Translations under genes and position numbers: made by a program
The notes under the pieces: generated by a model
Database searches by the model: none
What the model was told of the DNA's origin: nothing
Seen by the model: only the letters and a program-made list of their open reading frames with translations
Shown: one piece after another, positions 18,504 through 26,689 of the stretch
How positions within the stretch are numbered: position 1 is the first letter of the stretch
How the letters are laid out: the number at the start of each line of letters is the position of its first letter
Source: Weissella confusa
Lineage (GTDB): Bacteria; Bacillota; Bacilli; Lactobacillales; Lactobacillaceae
Length of the DNA: 64,000 nt
Direction: 5' to 3'
Assembly (NCBI GenBank): GCA_001436895.1
Contig: JQAY01000003.1
Span: forward strand, 1-64,000

Positions 18504-21278
18504 TTATTTTAGTGCTTCACGGCGGAAACGGTCAAGCATTTCGGGTGTAAACTTCAACTCACGTGGCTTAGACCCGTTTTGTTCACCAATCAAACCACGG
18601 TCCGTTAGTGCGTCCATGATACGACCGGCACGGTTATAGCCCATACCAAAGTGGCGTTGAATTGATGATGTTGAAGCACCACCAGCGCGCAAGATGAATT
18701 CAAGCACGTCATCCCAACGTTCATCTAGTTCATCACCTTCTGAGCCAGGATTATCAATCGCGTTCACTTCTTCATCAGAAACTTCCATGCTCTTATCATA
18801 TTGGGCTTCACCTTGGTTCTTGATAAAGTCCGTCAATGACTCAACGTCTTCGTCAGTCAGGAAGGCTCCTTGAACACGTTGTGGACCGTTTGAACCAATT
18901 GGCGCAAACAGCATATCACCACGACCCAATAGCTTTTCGGCACCGTTACTGTCCAAAATCGTACGTGAATCAACACCAGATGAAACGGCAAACGCCATAC
19001 GTGATGGCACGTTTGCCTTAATCAAACCAGTAATGATATCAACTGACGGACGCTGTGTTGCGACAATCATGTGGATACCAGCGGCACGACCCAACTGCGC
19101 AATACGCACAATAGAGTTTTCAACGTCGCCTGAAACGGCAGACGTCATCATCAAGTCAGCCAACTCGTCGATAATGACAACCAAGTATGGCATCTTTTGA
19201 AGGACCGTACTTGGGTCCGCTGCATTGCGCTTTTCAACTAAGCGGTTGTAACCGTCAATGTTACGTACCCCTTCATCAGCCAGCAACTTGAAACGGCGAT
19301 CCATCTCGGAAACAACCTTCTTCAAGCCAAGCGATGCCTTCTTAGGGTCTGAAATAACCGGTGTAATCAAGTGTGGAATGTCGTTATAAACTGACAACTC
19401 CACCTTCTTTGGATCAACCAGCATCAAACGAACTTGTGATGGCTTAGCTTGCAACAAGATTGAAGCCAAAATACCGTTAATGGCAACTGACTTACCTGAA
19501 CCAGTTGAACCGGCAATCAACAAGTGTGGCATCTTCGTCAAATCAAGTTTCACGACGCCACTCGTCACACCACGACCAATTGGGACAACCAAAGGCTTGG
19601 TGGTATCGATACCAGCCTCTTCAACCATGTCACGGAACCCAACCGTTGCTTGTTGATCATTGGCAACTTCGATTCCGACAACATTTTTACCAGGGATAGG
19701 TGCTTCAATACGCAATGACTTGGCAGCCAAGGCCAACGCCAAGTCATCGGCAAGGTTTTGAATCTTTGACACCTTCACCCCAACGGCTGGCTTAATTTCG
19801 TATTGTGTAACCGTTGGACCGAGAACCACCTTTTCAACCGTCGCGTTGATGTTAAAACTCTTCAACGTTTCATGCAAGATACGCGCCTTGTCGTTCAACG
19901 CATCACGCTCTGCTGACTGGTCAGTCGAACCAATGTGTTGCAACAAGTCAGTGGTTGGCAAAATGTAATCCTTGTCGTCAATCAACGTACCCAAACCAGA
20001 CGCATCGACGTCAGCCGTTGGTTCTGAAATCGTTGATGGCTCAACGTGACCAACATTTGATTGGTGCGCCGTTGTCTTTGGTGACGTTTGCGCATCATTG
20101 TGGCCAAGAATATCAGCGTGCGTCAATGGCACATCTTGACCAGGCAATAGCTCATCATCTGGTAGGTCTTCACCATAAACAACCGGTTCAATTGCAGCAT
20201 CTTGCGCTTGAATAACGGCATCCGGATTAAAGCTTGGATCATACGTCATTTCAACGGGCGCTTCATCTTCGCTTGGAAGTGGCGTGAACTCATTCGTCAC
20301 TGGCTCAGCCGCCGCAAACGTTGCTTCATCAACTGGCGCTTCTGGCTTGAATGGTGCTGGTGCCACAATTTCTGGCATCACAAATTCAGTGGCAGTTGCA
20401 TCGACTTCAGGTTCAGCCTCCACAGCTGCCGTTGGTGTCTTAGCCTTCTTTGATGTGATTGGTGCATCGTTTGACGCAGAGGCATCGGGCAAGCCATCCA
20501 TCATCTGCGCAGCGCGTTCTGCTTCTGATGCAAACGGATCTTCGTTAAAGAACTCTTGCATCGCTGACTTTTGACGGACACGGAAGCTTTCAATTGATTC
20601 AGTCACCTTTTCATGGGCTGTTGAAGCTTGCGTTTGCACCAAATCACCGGCACCTTCCGCCAAATTAAAGAAGTTGTCAAACACGTCGCGGATTGGCAAA
20701 TTGAAGAACATGACCGGTCCAGCAATCAATAGAATGACTGCTACCAGCCATGATCCAAAATCAGCCATCGCCATATAAGTACCGCTGTACATCAACGCCC
20801 CAATGAGGCCACCACCAACCGGGGTTGTGACCGCCTTATTGTTCATGTCTTGATTGATTAGCGTTTGAATGGTTTGTGCGTAAGCCTCATGGACGTTCAT
20901 CTTATCAAAGAGCAAAATTGATCCAACCAACATGACACCCAAATAAAAGAGGGTGAAACCAACGTATTGTTGCCACTTAAAGCGCTTTGGCCATTGCCCG
21001 TAAGCAACCACCACCAGGAGTGGAATTAATAGCACAAGCAAGAAGAACTGATAAGAACCACCTACTACAAGGCGAATAATATTAGCCAAAAACTTTCCAA
21101 CTAATCCAACCTTAGCGATGGCGATAACCGTCATAATCGTCGCAAATAGTCCAATCAATTGTGGGCCACGTTCAAGCCACCAGTTCTGTTGCGCTGCTTT
21201 TTTCTTTTTGGCAGACGTCGACTTTTTGGGCGTTGTTTTACGCTTGGTAGTCGGACGCTTTTTTGCTGTCGCCGCCAT
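18504..21278 (-). CDS. ftsK: DNA translocase FtsK/SpoIIIE
   Basis: FtsK pumps DNA through the closing septum and coordinates chromosome segregation with division. The 924-residue protein has a Lys/Thr-rich cytoplasmic start, four membrane segments (about 38-60, 70-92, 104-125, 165-192), an acidic Pro/Ala-rich linker (200-430), and the RecA-like motor with Walker A GSTGSGKS (590-597) and VIIDELADLM. The C-terminal gamma winged helix (about 855-920) reads ASTSSIQRHFGMGYNRAGRIMD and binds KOPS/SRS-type sequences. A GGAGATTAAT ribosome site precedes the ATG. Confidence 0.96.
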   Translation of the reverse strand: MAATAKKRPTTKRKTTPKKSTSAKKKKAAQQNWWLERGPQLIGLFATIMTVIAIAKVGLVGKFLANIIRLVVGGSYQFFLLVLLIPLLVVVAYGQWPKRFKWQQYVGFTLFYLGVMLVGSILLFDKMNVHEAYAQTIQTLINQDMNNKAVTTPVGGGLIGALMYSGTYMAMADFGSWLVAVILLIAGPVMFFNLPIRDVFDNFFNLAEGAGDLVQTQASTAHEKVTESIESFRVRQKSAMQEFFNEDPFASEAERAAQMMDGLPDASASNDAPITSKKAKTPTAAVEAEPEVDATATEFVMPEIVAPAPFKPEAPVDEATFAAAEPVTNEFTPLPSEDEAPVEMTYDPSFNPDAVIQAQDAAIEPVVYGEDLPDDELLPGQDVPLTHADILGHNDAQTSPKTTAHQSNVGHVEPSTISEPTADVDASGLGTLIDDKDYILPTTDLLQHIGSTDQSAERDALNDKARILHETLKSFNINATVEKVVLGPTVTQYEIKPAVGVKVSKIQNLADDLALALAAKSLRIEAPIPGKNVVGIEVANDQQATVGFRDMVEEAGIDTTKPLVVPIGRGVTSGVVKLDLTKMPHLLIAGSTGSGKSVAINGILASILLQAKPSQVRLMLVDPKKVELSVYNDIPHLITPVISDPKKASLGLKKVVSEMDRRFKLLADEGVRNIDGYNRLVEKRNAADPSTVLQKMPYLVVIIDELADLMMTSAVSGDVENSIVRIAQLGRAAGIHMIVATQRPSVDIITGLIKANVPSRMAFAVSSGVDSRTILDSNGAEKLLGRGDMLFAPIGSNGPQRVQGAFLTDEDVESLTDFIKNQGEAQYDKSMEVSDEEVNAIDNPGSEGDELDERWDDVLEFILRAGGASTSSIQRHFGMGYNRAGRIMDALTDRGLIGEQNGSKPRELKFTPEMLDRFRREALK

Positions 21279-21318
21279 ATTAATCTCCTTTCTTAAGTGA
21301 ATAAACGCTCATTTATTT

Positions 21319-21834
21319 TTACTTCAACTTGTCGTAGTCGTATTCGTGGGTCAAGTCTAGGTTTGGGAACCCTTGTTGACGCAACGTTTCATAGATAACG
21401 ATGGCTGCCGTGTTTGACAAGTTCAATGAACGAATGTGGTCATCGTTTTGTGGAATACGCAACGCCTTCTCAGGGTGTTGCTTCATGAATGGCTCAGGCA
21501 AACCAGTCGTTTCCTTACCGAACAAGAAGTAGTAATCGTGATCAGGGTTTGTGTAATCAGCTTCGTGATAAGCACGTGGTGCGAACTTTGAAATCAAGAA
21601 CAGTTCATCTGTTTCCTTCAAGCTGGCCATAAAGGCTGGCAAGTTCTCGTGGATTGTAATATCAACTGTATCCCAGTAATCCAATCCGGCACGCTTAACG
21701 TGCTTGTCATCCAACTTAAATCCCAAAGGCTCAATCAAGTGAAGCTTTGTGTTAGTACCCGTTGCCGTACGGGCGATATTTCCAGTATTTGCTGGCATCA
21801 ATGGCTCAAATAATACGATGTGATTCGTGCTCAT
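21319..21834 (-). CDS. trmL: tRNA (cytidine(34)-2'-O)-methyltransferase TrmL
   Basis: TrmL is a SPOUT methyltransferase that methylates the wobble ribose of certain leucine tRNAs. The 171-residue product is standard length for this minimal SPOUT enzyme. Motifs are NHIVLFEPLMPANTGNIART at the start, FLFGKETTGLP in the middle and IRSLNLSNTAAIVIYE for the knot. An AGGAG site lies six bases upstream. It precedes ftsK, with a 40-nt gap, and may be cotranscribed with it. Confidence 0.93.
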   Translation of the reverse strand: MSTNHIVLFEPLMPANTGNIARTATGTNTKLHLIEPLGFKLDDKHVKRAGLDYWDTVDITIHENLPAFMASLKETDELFLISKFAPRAYHEADYTNPDHDYYFLFGKETTGLPEPFMKQHPEKALRIPQNDDHIRSLNLSNTAAIVIYETLRQQGFPNLDLTHEYDYDKLK

Positions 21835-21885
21835 GATTTTCTCCTATTCTGGGAAGGCTCCCCTCCCCCAACGCGTTTAATTGCA

Positions 21886-21932
21886 TACAAAAATAAGTAT
21901 AGCATGGTCTGATAACTGACCACGCTATACTT
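21886..21932 (-). terminator. Terminator after the AI-2E family gene
   Basis: AAGTATAGCGTGGTC pairs with GACCATGCTATACTT on the minus strand and is followed by ATTTTTG. Confidence 0.85.
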
Positions 21933-21952
21933 AGTAAACCTTATTAAATGCT

Positions 21953-23098
21953 TTACTCGTTTTCTTCCGTAAACAGTCCTGAGTTTTCCTGCCACCACTT
22001 ATACAAACGGTACAACAACACTTTCAGAATGGCATACCCTGGAATTCCAAAAATAACCCCTACCAAACCAAAAATGTTACCAGCTGACAACAAGATAACC
22101 AACACTGTGACCGGGTGAATCTGTAGAGAATTCCCTAGCAGCTTCGGCGTAATGAGTCTGCCTTCTAAAGTCTGTTCAATCATAAAGACCACTAGTACCG
22201 ACACCAACATCATTGGCGAAACGAATAATCCAACGACAACGGCTGGTACCATTGCCAAAAATGATCCTAAGAACGGAATCAAATTCAAGACACCCGCCAC
22301 AATCGCAATCAACCAACCATATGGTAATCCGATAATCGTATACCCAATCGCAAACATCACCATGACAGCAAACGCGACTGACAATTGACCACGGATGTAG
22401 TTTGAGATTTGGTTGTTAATTTCACCAATTGTCTCAAGGAAAGATGGTCGCGCCTGTGGTGGCAAAAACTTTGCCATGTATCCAGGCATTTGGTGACCAT
22501 CCTTCAACAAGTAAAATAGCATGAACGGGAATGTCAACAAGGTGATGACAACCGTTGTTACTGTTCCAACAACGGACGAAACGCCCTTGATTCCCTTACT
22601 TGCATATTCTGCCGAGTATTGTTTAAACCAGGTTGTGATGTCATTGTTGGTTTCATTAAACCACTTATTGACCGACACAAATCGCTTGTCCGATGTCAAA
22701 TTATCAACGGTCTTAACAATACCGCGCCAGTACTCTGGCCAGTGTTTAATCAGTCCAGCAACTTGATCCGTAATCCAAGGAATGAATACGGCCAGCCCCC
22801 AAACAATCAACAAAGCCAAGACAACGAATTGAATCGTAATCGTCACGGCACGATGAAGCTTAAAGCGACGCTCAGCCCAATCAACCATCGGATTTAGCAA
22901 GTAATAAAAGACACCCGCGATAATAATCGGTGCCCCCACTGCGCCGAACAAGCCAGCGACTGGTGCAAAGATGAAATCAACCTTCTTTAACATATAAATA
23001 ATGGCCAAAATCAGTAAAATTACCAGCATCGTTGAAATGATTTTGTTATCTAACAGCCAGCGATACAAAATCGACCGGTGTTTTTGGTTGTTGCTCAT
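21953..23098 (-). CDS. AI-2E family transporter (PerM-like)
   Basis: This 381-residue membrane protein belongs to the AI-2E/PerM family. Two N-terminal hydrophobic segments (about 20-60) and one at 75-95 are followed by an extracytoplasmic region (about 110-165), then clustered segments from 165. The conserved glycine/proline-rich GVLNLIPFLGSF and a C-terminal LVGVIFGIPGYAIL are typical. Members are proposed to export autoinducer-2 or act as Na+/H+ antiporters. Which applies here cannot be told. A GGGGGA site lies nine bases before the ATG. Confidence 0.88.
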   Translation of the reverse strand: MSNNQKHRSILYRWLLDNKIISTMLVILLILAIIYMLKKVDFIFAPVAGLFGAVGAPIIIAGVFYYLLNPMVDWAERRFKLHRAVTITIQFVVLALLIVWGLAVFIPWITDQVAGLIKHWPEYWRGIVKTVDNLTSDKRFVSVNKWFNETNNDITTWFKQYSAEYASKGIKGVSSVVGTVTTVVITLLTFPFMLFYLLKDGHQMPGYMAKFLPPQARPSFLETIGEINNQISNYIRGQLSVAFAVMVMFAIGYTIIGLPYGWLIAIVAGVLNLIPFLGSFLAMVPAVVVGLFVSPMMLVSVLVVFMIEQTLEGRLITPKLLGNSLQIHPVTVLVILLSAGNIFGLVGVIFGIPGYAILKVLLYRLYKWWQENSGLFTEENE

Positions 23099-23119
23099 AT
23101 AGTCTATCCCCCAAAAATA

Positions 23120-23151
23120 AAAAGCCAGTTACCAACTGGCAACTGACTTTA
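23120..23151 (-). terminator. Terminator after the lactonase gene
   Basis: AAAGTCAGTTGCCAGTTGGTAACTGGCTTTTT on the minus strand folds into a stem with a T-run, 12 nt after the stop. Confidence 0.8.
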
Positions 23152-23162
23152 TTGTATCAAGC

Positions 23163-24188
23163 TTAAATGAACAATACACGCACTGATTCAGGAATTTCGT
23201 AGTCCTTTTGTGACAACGTCAATTCACCAGTCTCAGCATCGCGACGGTAAACCGTCACATTGTCCGTGTTTTGGTTAGCTGCAACCAAGAACTCGTTACT
23301 TGGGTTCAACGCGAAGTCACGTGGGAAATCACCCTCAGTTGAAATCCATTGAATGTGTTCAACTGATGCACCACCATCCTTAACCGCAAAGACAGCAATT
23401 GAGTTGTGACCACGGTTTGACGTGTAAACAAACTTACCGTCGTTTGACAAGTAAATAGCAGCACCACCGTTGTGCTCCGTCCAATCAGCCGGAATCGTTG
23501 AAACAGTTTGCAACAACGTGAATGATCCGTCAGCGTTGTACTTCAATACTGACAACTTTGATGACAATTCACCCAACAAGTAAGCGTATTGACCATCAGG
23601 GCTAAAGCGTAAGTGACGAGGGCCAAAGCCGGCTTCGGTCTCAAACGTTGCAACCAACGTCAACTTACCTTCGTCAGACACATCAAACGTCAACACCTTG
23701 TCAGCACCCAAATCCACAACTGCCACTCGGTTGTCTGGCGTCAAGTTGTTCCAGTGAACGTGTGATGACCCTTGTTCTGGACGTGGACCTGAGCCTTCTG
23801 ATTGGAATGAATCCGTCAACGTCAATGAACCATCGGCTGCAATCGCGAAGACTTCCAACGTACCCTTGTGGTAATTACCTGAGTACAACAATTGACGGGC
23901 TTCATCAACAGCGACGTACGCAGGTGAAGCACCTTCTGCCAATACTTCTTGTGTCAACGTTGCTTCGTCATTGGCGAAGTCAAATACACCAACACCACCT
24001 TGGTCACCGTTCTTGTCAACTGCGTACAACTTGTTGGCCTTGCTCAAAGCAAGGTATGTTGGTGAACCAACTTCAGCAACCAACTTGGCATCTTGCAACT
24101 CACCAGTCTCCGTGTTCAATGCTGCTTCGTAAATTCCCTTTGAAACACGTCGCGTATAAGTACCAAATAAAATCTTTTCCAATGCCAT
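23163..24188 (-). CDS. Lactonase-family seven-bladed beta-propeller (6-phosphogluconolactonase type)
   Basis: This roughly 341-residue member of the lactonase/YbhE family is a seven-bladed propeller that in E. coli hydrolyses 6-phosphogluconolactone in the pentose phosphate pathway. That role would suit a heterofermentative organism using the phosphoketolase route. Visible family blocks are GTYTRRVSKGIYEA, SSHVHWNNLTPDNR, GFGPRHLRFSPDGQYAY and EHNGGAAIYLSNDGKFVYTSNRG split across blades. The ATG at 24188 (MALEKILFG) has GCGAGA upstream and matches family starts better than the first ATG 18 nt earlier. It is monocistronic with its own terminator. Confidence 0.85.
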   Translation of the reverse strand: MALEKILFGTYTRRVSKGIYEAALNTETGELQDAKLVAEVGSPTYLALSKANKLYAVDKNGDQGGVGVFDFANDEATLTQEVLAEGASPAYVAVDEARQLLYSGNYHKGTLEVFAIAADGSLTLTDSFQSEGSGPRPEQGSSHVHWNNLTPDNRVAVVDLGADKVLTFDVSDEGKLTLVATFETEAGFGPRHLRFSPDGQYAYLLGELSSKLSVLKYNADGSFTLLQTVSTIPADWTEHNGGAAIYLSNDGKFVYTSNRGHNSIAVFAVKDGGASVEHIQWISTEGDFPRDFALNPSNEFLVAANQNTDNVTVYRRDAETGELTLSQKDYEIPESVRVLFI

Positions 24189-24244
24189 GGTTGATCTCGC
24201 TTTCATTCATTAAATATCTTTCAGTAAACGCTTACATTATAACA

Positions 24245-24281
24245 TAAAAGCGTATGCATCGACAGACGCATACGCTTTAAT
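24245..24281 (-). terminator. Terminator after the RidA gene
   Basis: AAAGCGTATGCGTCTGTCG and its complement ATGCATACGCTTTT form a strong stem, ending 4 nt from the ridA stop. Confidence 0.85.
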
Positions 24282-24284
24282 TAC

Positions 24285-24671
24285 CTATTTATTCGCAATT
24301 ACTTCAATTTCAATGCGGGCGTTCTTTGGCAACGTTGCCACAGCAACTGCTGAACGAGCCGGGAATGCATCGACGTCGCTAAAGTATTCGGCGTACAACT
24401 CATTTACTGGCGCGAAATCAGCCATATCAGCCAAGTAAACGCTCACCTTCACGATATCCGCACGCGTCATATCAGCCGCAGCCAGCAAGCCATCAATATT
24501 CTTAAAGACTTGCGTTGCTTGATCCAAGGTCGTCTCCCCGGCAAACTCACCTGTGCTAGGAATCAACCCAACTTGGCCTGAAGCGTACAACGTTCCATTT
24601 GTCAAAACAGCTTGTGAGTATGGGCCAATTGCAGCCGGCGCATTCGTTGTTGTAATAATTTGCTTTGTCAT
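24285..24671 (-). CDS. ridA: RidA family enamine/imine deaminase
   Basis: RidA hydrolyses reactive 2-aminoacrylate and related enamines made by PLP enzymes. The 128-residue form matches the family length. It begins MTKQIITTTNAPAAIGPYSQ and contains SGQVGLIP, the conserved KVSVYLADM and the C-terminal PARSAVAVATLPKNARIEIE with the key arginine. The longer ORF start at 24764 lies in the terC terminator. The start at 24671 has AGGGG nine bases upstream. Confidence 0.93.
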   Translation of the reverse strand: MTKQIITTTNAPAAIGPYSQAVLTNGTLYASGQVGLIPSTGEFAGETTLDQATQVFKNIDGLLAAADMTRADIVKVSVYLADMADFAPVNELYAEYFSDVDAFPARSAVAVATLPKNARIEIEVIANK

Positions 24672-24731
24672 TTTTATATCCCCTACAAATTTAATATCGT
24701 CAGTATACGCGCAAAAATCGATAGCAGAATT

Positions 24732-24765
24732 AAAAAAGGACCTACCCGAAAAGGTAGATCCCAAA
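24732..24765 (-). terminator. Terminator after terC
   Basis: GGGATCTACC and GGGTAGGTCC pair on the minus strand, followed by T6. Confidence 0.8.
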
Positions 24766-24769
24766 ACTG

Positions 24770-25729
24770 TTATTTAGCCTTAAACTTACGACGCTCTTGT
24801 ACACGAGATACAATCACTGACGCAATAATTGATAGTGTTAACAAGCCAACGATAACAGTCAATGACACCACGTTTGAAATGTGGAAGTGCCAATCGAATG
24901 CCTTCGCTGATTCGTTCAAGACCATCTTCACCCCAATAAAGGCCAAGATGACCGCCAATGCGTACTTGATGTAACGGAACATTGGCAAAATACCAGACAA
25001 AGCAAAGTACAATGAACGCAGTCCCATAATCGCAAAAATGTTTGACGTCACAACGATAAACGTATCTTGCGTAACGGCCAAAACGGCTGGAATTGAGTCA
25101 ACAGCAAACAGCAAATCTGATGCTTCAATGAACAACAAGGCCAACAAGAATTGCGTTGCGTAACGCTTTCCGTTTTCCTTAACCAAGAAATGCGGTTCAG
25201 CCACATCTTCCTTCAATGGCAAAATCTTACGCAAACTCTTGATAATGAAGCTATCGTTCAAATCTTGCGCTTCTTCCTTTTCGAAGAGCATCTTCACACC
25301 AGTGACAATCAAGAACGCACCGAAGATGTACATCAACCAGGCGAAATGGTGTAGCAAGGCTGCCCCACCAAAAATGAAAATCACACGCATCACTAAGGCA
25401 CCAAAGACACCCCAGAATAGCAAACGGTGTTGATACTTCAATTCAATACCGAAGAAACCAAATACCAAAATGAAGATAAACAAGTTATCAATACTCAATG
25501 ACTTTTCAAGCAAGTATGCCGTCACGAAATCAAGCGCATGATCACCGCCTGTGAAGAACCAAAGGCCTCCTGCAAAAATGAAGGCAAGCCCAATCCAAAA
25601 GGCACTCCACAACAATGATTCTTTCATGGTTGGTGCCTCATTATTTTTGTGGAAGACACCCAAATCAAGTGCCAACATCACCAAAACAAAGGCGAAGAAA
25701 CCAATCCAATAACCTATACCAACTTCCAT
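24770..25729 (-). CDS. TerC family membrane protein
   Basis: TerC-family proteins (YkoY/Alx relatives) have about nine membrane segments and are linked to manganese export and metallation of secreted proteins. Here are the family acidic motifs DLGVFHKN near residue 23, EKSLSIDNLFIF near 74 and ASDLLFAVDSIPAVLAVTQD near 205, which carry the metal-coordinating aspartates. The ATG at 25729 gives about 319 residues and fits family starts (MEVGIGYWIG). The longer ORF adds a soluble stretch unlike the family. No yybP-ykoY manganese riboswitch was seen upstream. Confidence 0.9.
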   Translation of the reverse strand: MEVGIGYWIGFFAFVLVMLALDLGVFHKNNEAPTMKESLLWSAFWIGLAFIFAGGLWFFTGGDHALDFVTAYLLEKSLSIDNLFIFILVFGFFGIELKYQHRLLFWGVFGALVMRVIFIFGGAALLHHFAWLMYIFGAFLIVTGVKMLFEKEEAQDLNDSFIIKSLRKILPLKEDVAEPHFLVKENGKRYATQFLLALLFIEASDLLFAVDSIPAVLAVTQDTFIVVTSNIFAIMGLRSLYFALSGILPMFRYIKYALAVILAFIGVKMVLNESAKAFDWHFHISNVVSLTVIVGLLTLSIIASVIVSRVQERRKFKAK

Positions 25730-25859
25730 GTATTTCTCAACTTTCTTATAAATAGATACGTCTCGGGCCACCAATTTGGTCCGCAATGACTATAAGACTA
25801 TTCTAACCGAATATTAATCATAATACTATTACCAACTTTTTGACAATAGATTTCAAACG

Positions 25860-26564
25860 CTACGACTTATCTTGCGTTAATTTTTGTGACCACCCGAACT
25901 TGGCATCTAACCACCAGCACAAACCAACTAGTGCGTATGTAAACACGGCATCCAAAACCGCGTGTTGGTGCAACAAGAACGTACTTAACGTAATTAGAAG
26001 GCCGAAGACAACACAGATAGTCCCGAGTACGGACCGGTGCTCACGAAGGGCCACAACGCCAAAGAACACCGCTAAGGCAGCCCAAGTATTGTGATAACTT
26101 GGGAATGATCCAAAAACATTCACAGATGATGAATCAAGCACTGCAATTTGACTATAAAATGCACTATCTTTTGACAACACTTGAATTGGCCCAACCAAAA
26201 AGTCGTGTGGAATTGTCACCGTTGGCATCACGGCATAAATCACTGTCGAAATCACATACACCAGCGAACTCACCGTGAAGTATTGCCAAAACAATCGCTC
26301 TCGGCCAGCAAACCAGGCCATGACTGGCCACAAAATAATCCAAATAAATGGCAATGGCATATACAGTGCAAAAATCGGCGTGAACCAAGGTATGACGCGA
26401 TCAATGCCTAACTGCAAATTAACGGCTGAAGCGACGCCACCGTGTACGCCGCCAGCCCAAGTCGCCACAACAAAGTAGCTAAATGATTCAATCGCCCATA
26501 CAAACAAAAACAGTCCCACAATCATTGGCCATTTCGCGTGCCAAACCTGTTTAAAACTCGTCAT
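25860..26564 (-). CDS. PAP2-superfamily membrane phosphatase or phosphotransferase
   Basis: This 234-residue integral membrane protein has about six membrane segments. The second and third PAP2 phosphatase motifs are visible as GSFPSYHNTW (around residue 154) and STFLLHQHAVLDAV (around 197), supplying the two catalytic histidines and the aspartate. The form resembles the inositolphosphotransferase Aur1/Ipt1-like branch. The lipid substrate is unknown. GGGGG precedes the ATG at 26564 by seven bases, making this the start rather than the upstream ORF start. Confidence 0.82.
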   Translation of the reverse strand: MTSFKQVWHAKWPMIVGLFLFVWAIESFSYFVVATWAGGVHGGVASAVNLQLGIDRVIPWFTPIFALYMPLPFIWIILWPVMAWFAGRERLFWQYFTVSSLVYVISTVIYAVMPTVTIPHDFLVGPIQVLSKDSAFYSQIAVLDSSSVNVFGSFPSYHNTWAALAVFFGVVALREHRSVLGTICVVFGLLITLSTFLLHQHAVLDAVFTYALVGLCWWLDAKFGWSQKLTQDKS

Positions 26565-26643
26565 GATATTTCCCCCTATCATCTTCATCAAACACAGGTT
26601 ATCACGGCATTGTGAACAATTTTCGAATGACGTTTTTATATGC

Positions 26644-26673
26644 AAAAAAGCCAGGCAAGAAATTGCCTGGCTC
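26644..26673 (-). terminator. Terminator after glyS
   Basis: AGCCAGGCAATTTCTTGCC-TGGCT on the minus strand is followed by T6, 17 nt from the glyS stop. Confidence 0.85.
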
Positions 26674-26689
26674 TCATATTAATTAATGA

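Noticed and set aside
25730..25860. Manganese (yybP-ykoY) riboswitch before the TerC gene
   Set aside because: No matching conserved motifs were found in the short leader.
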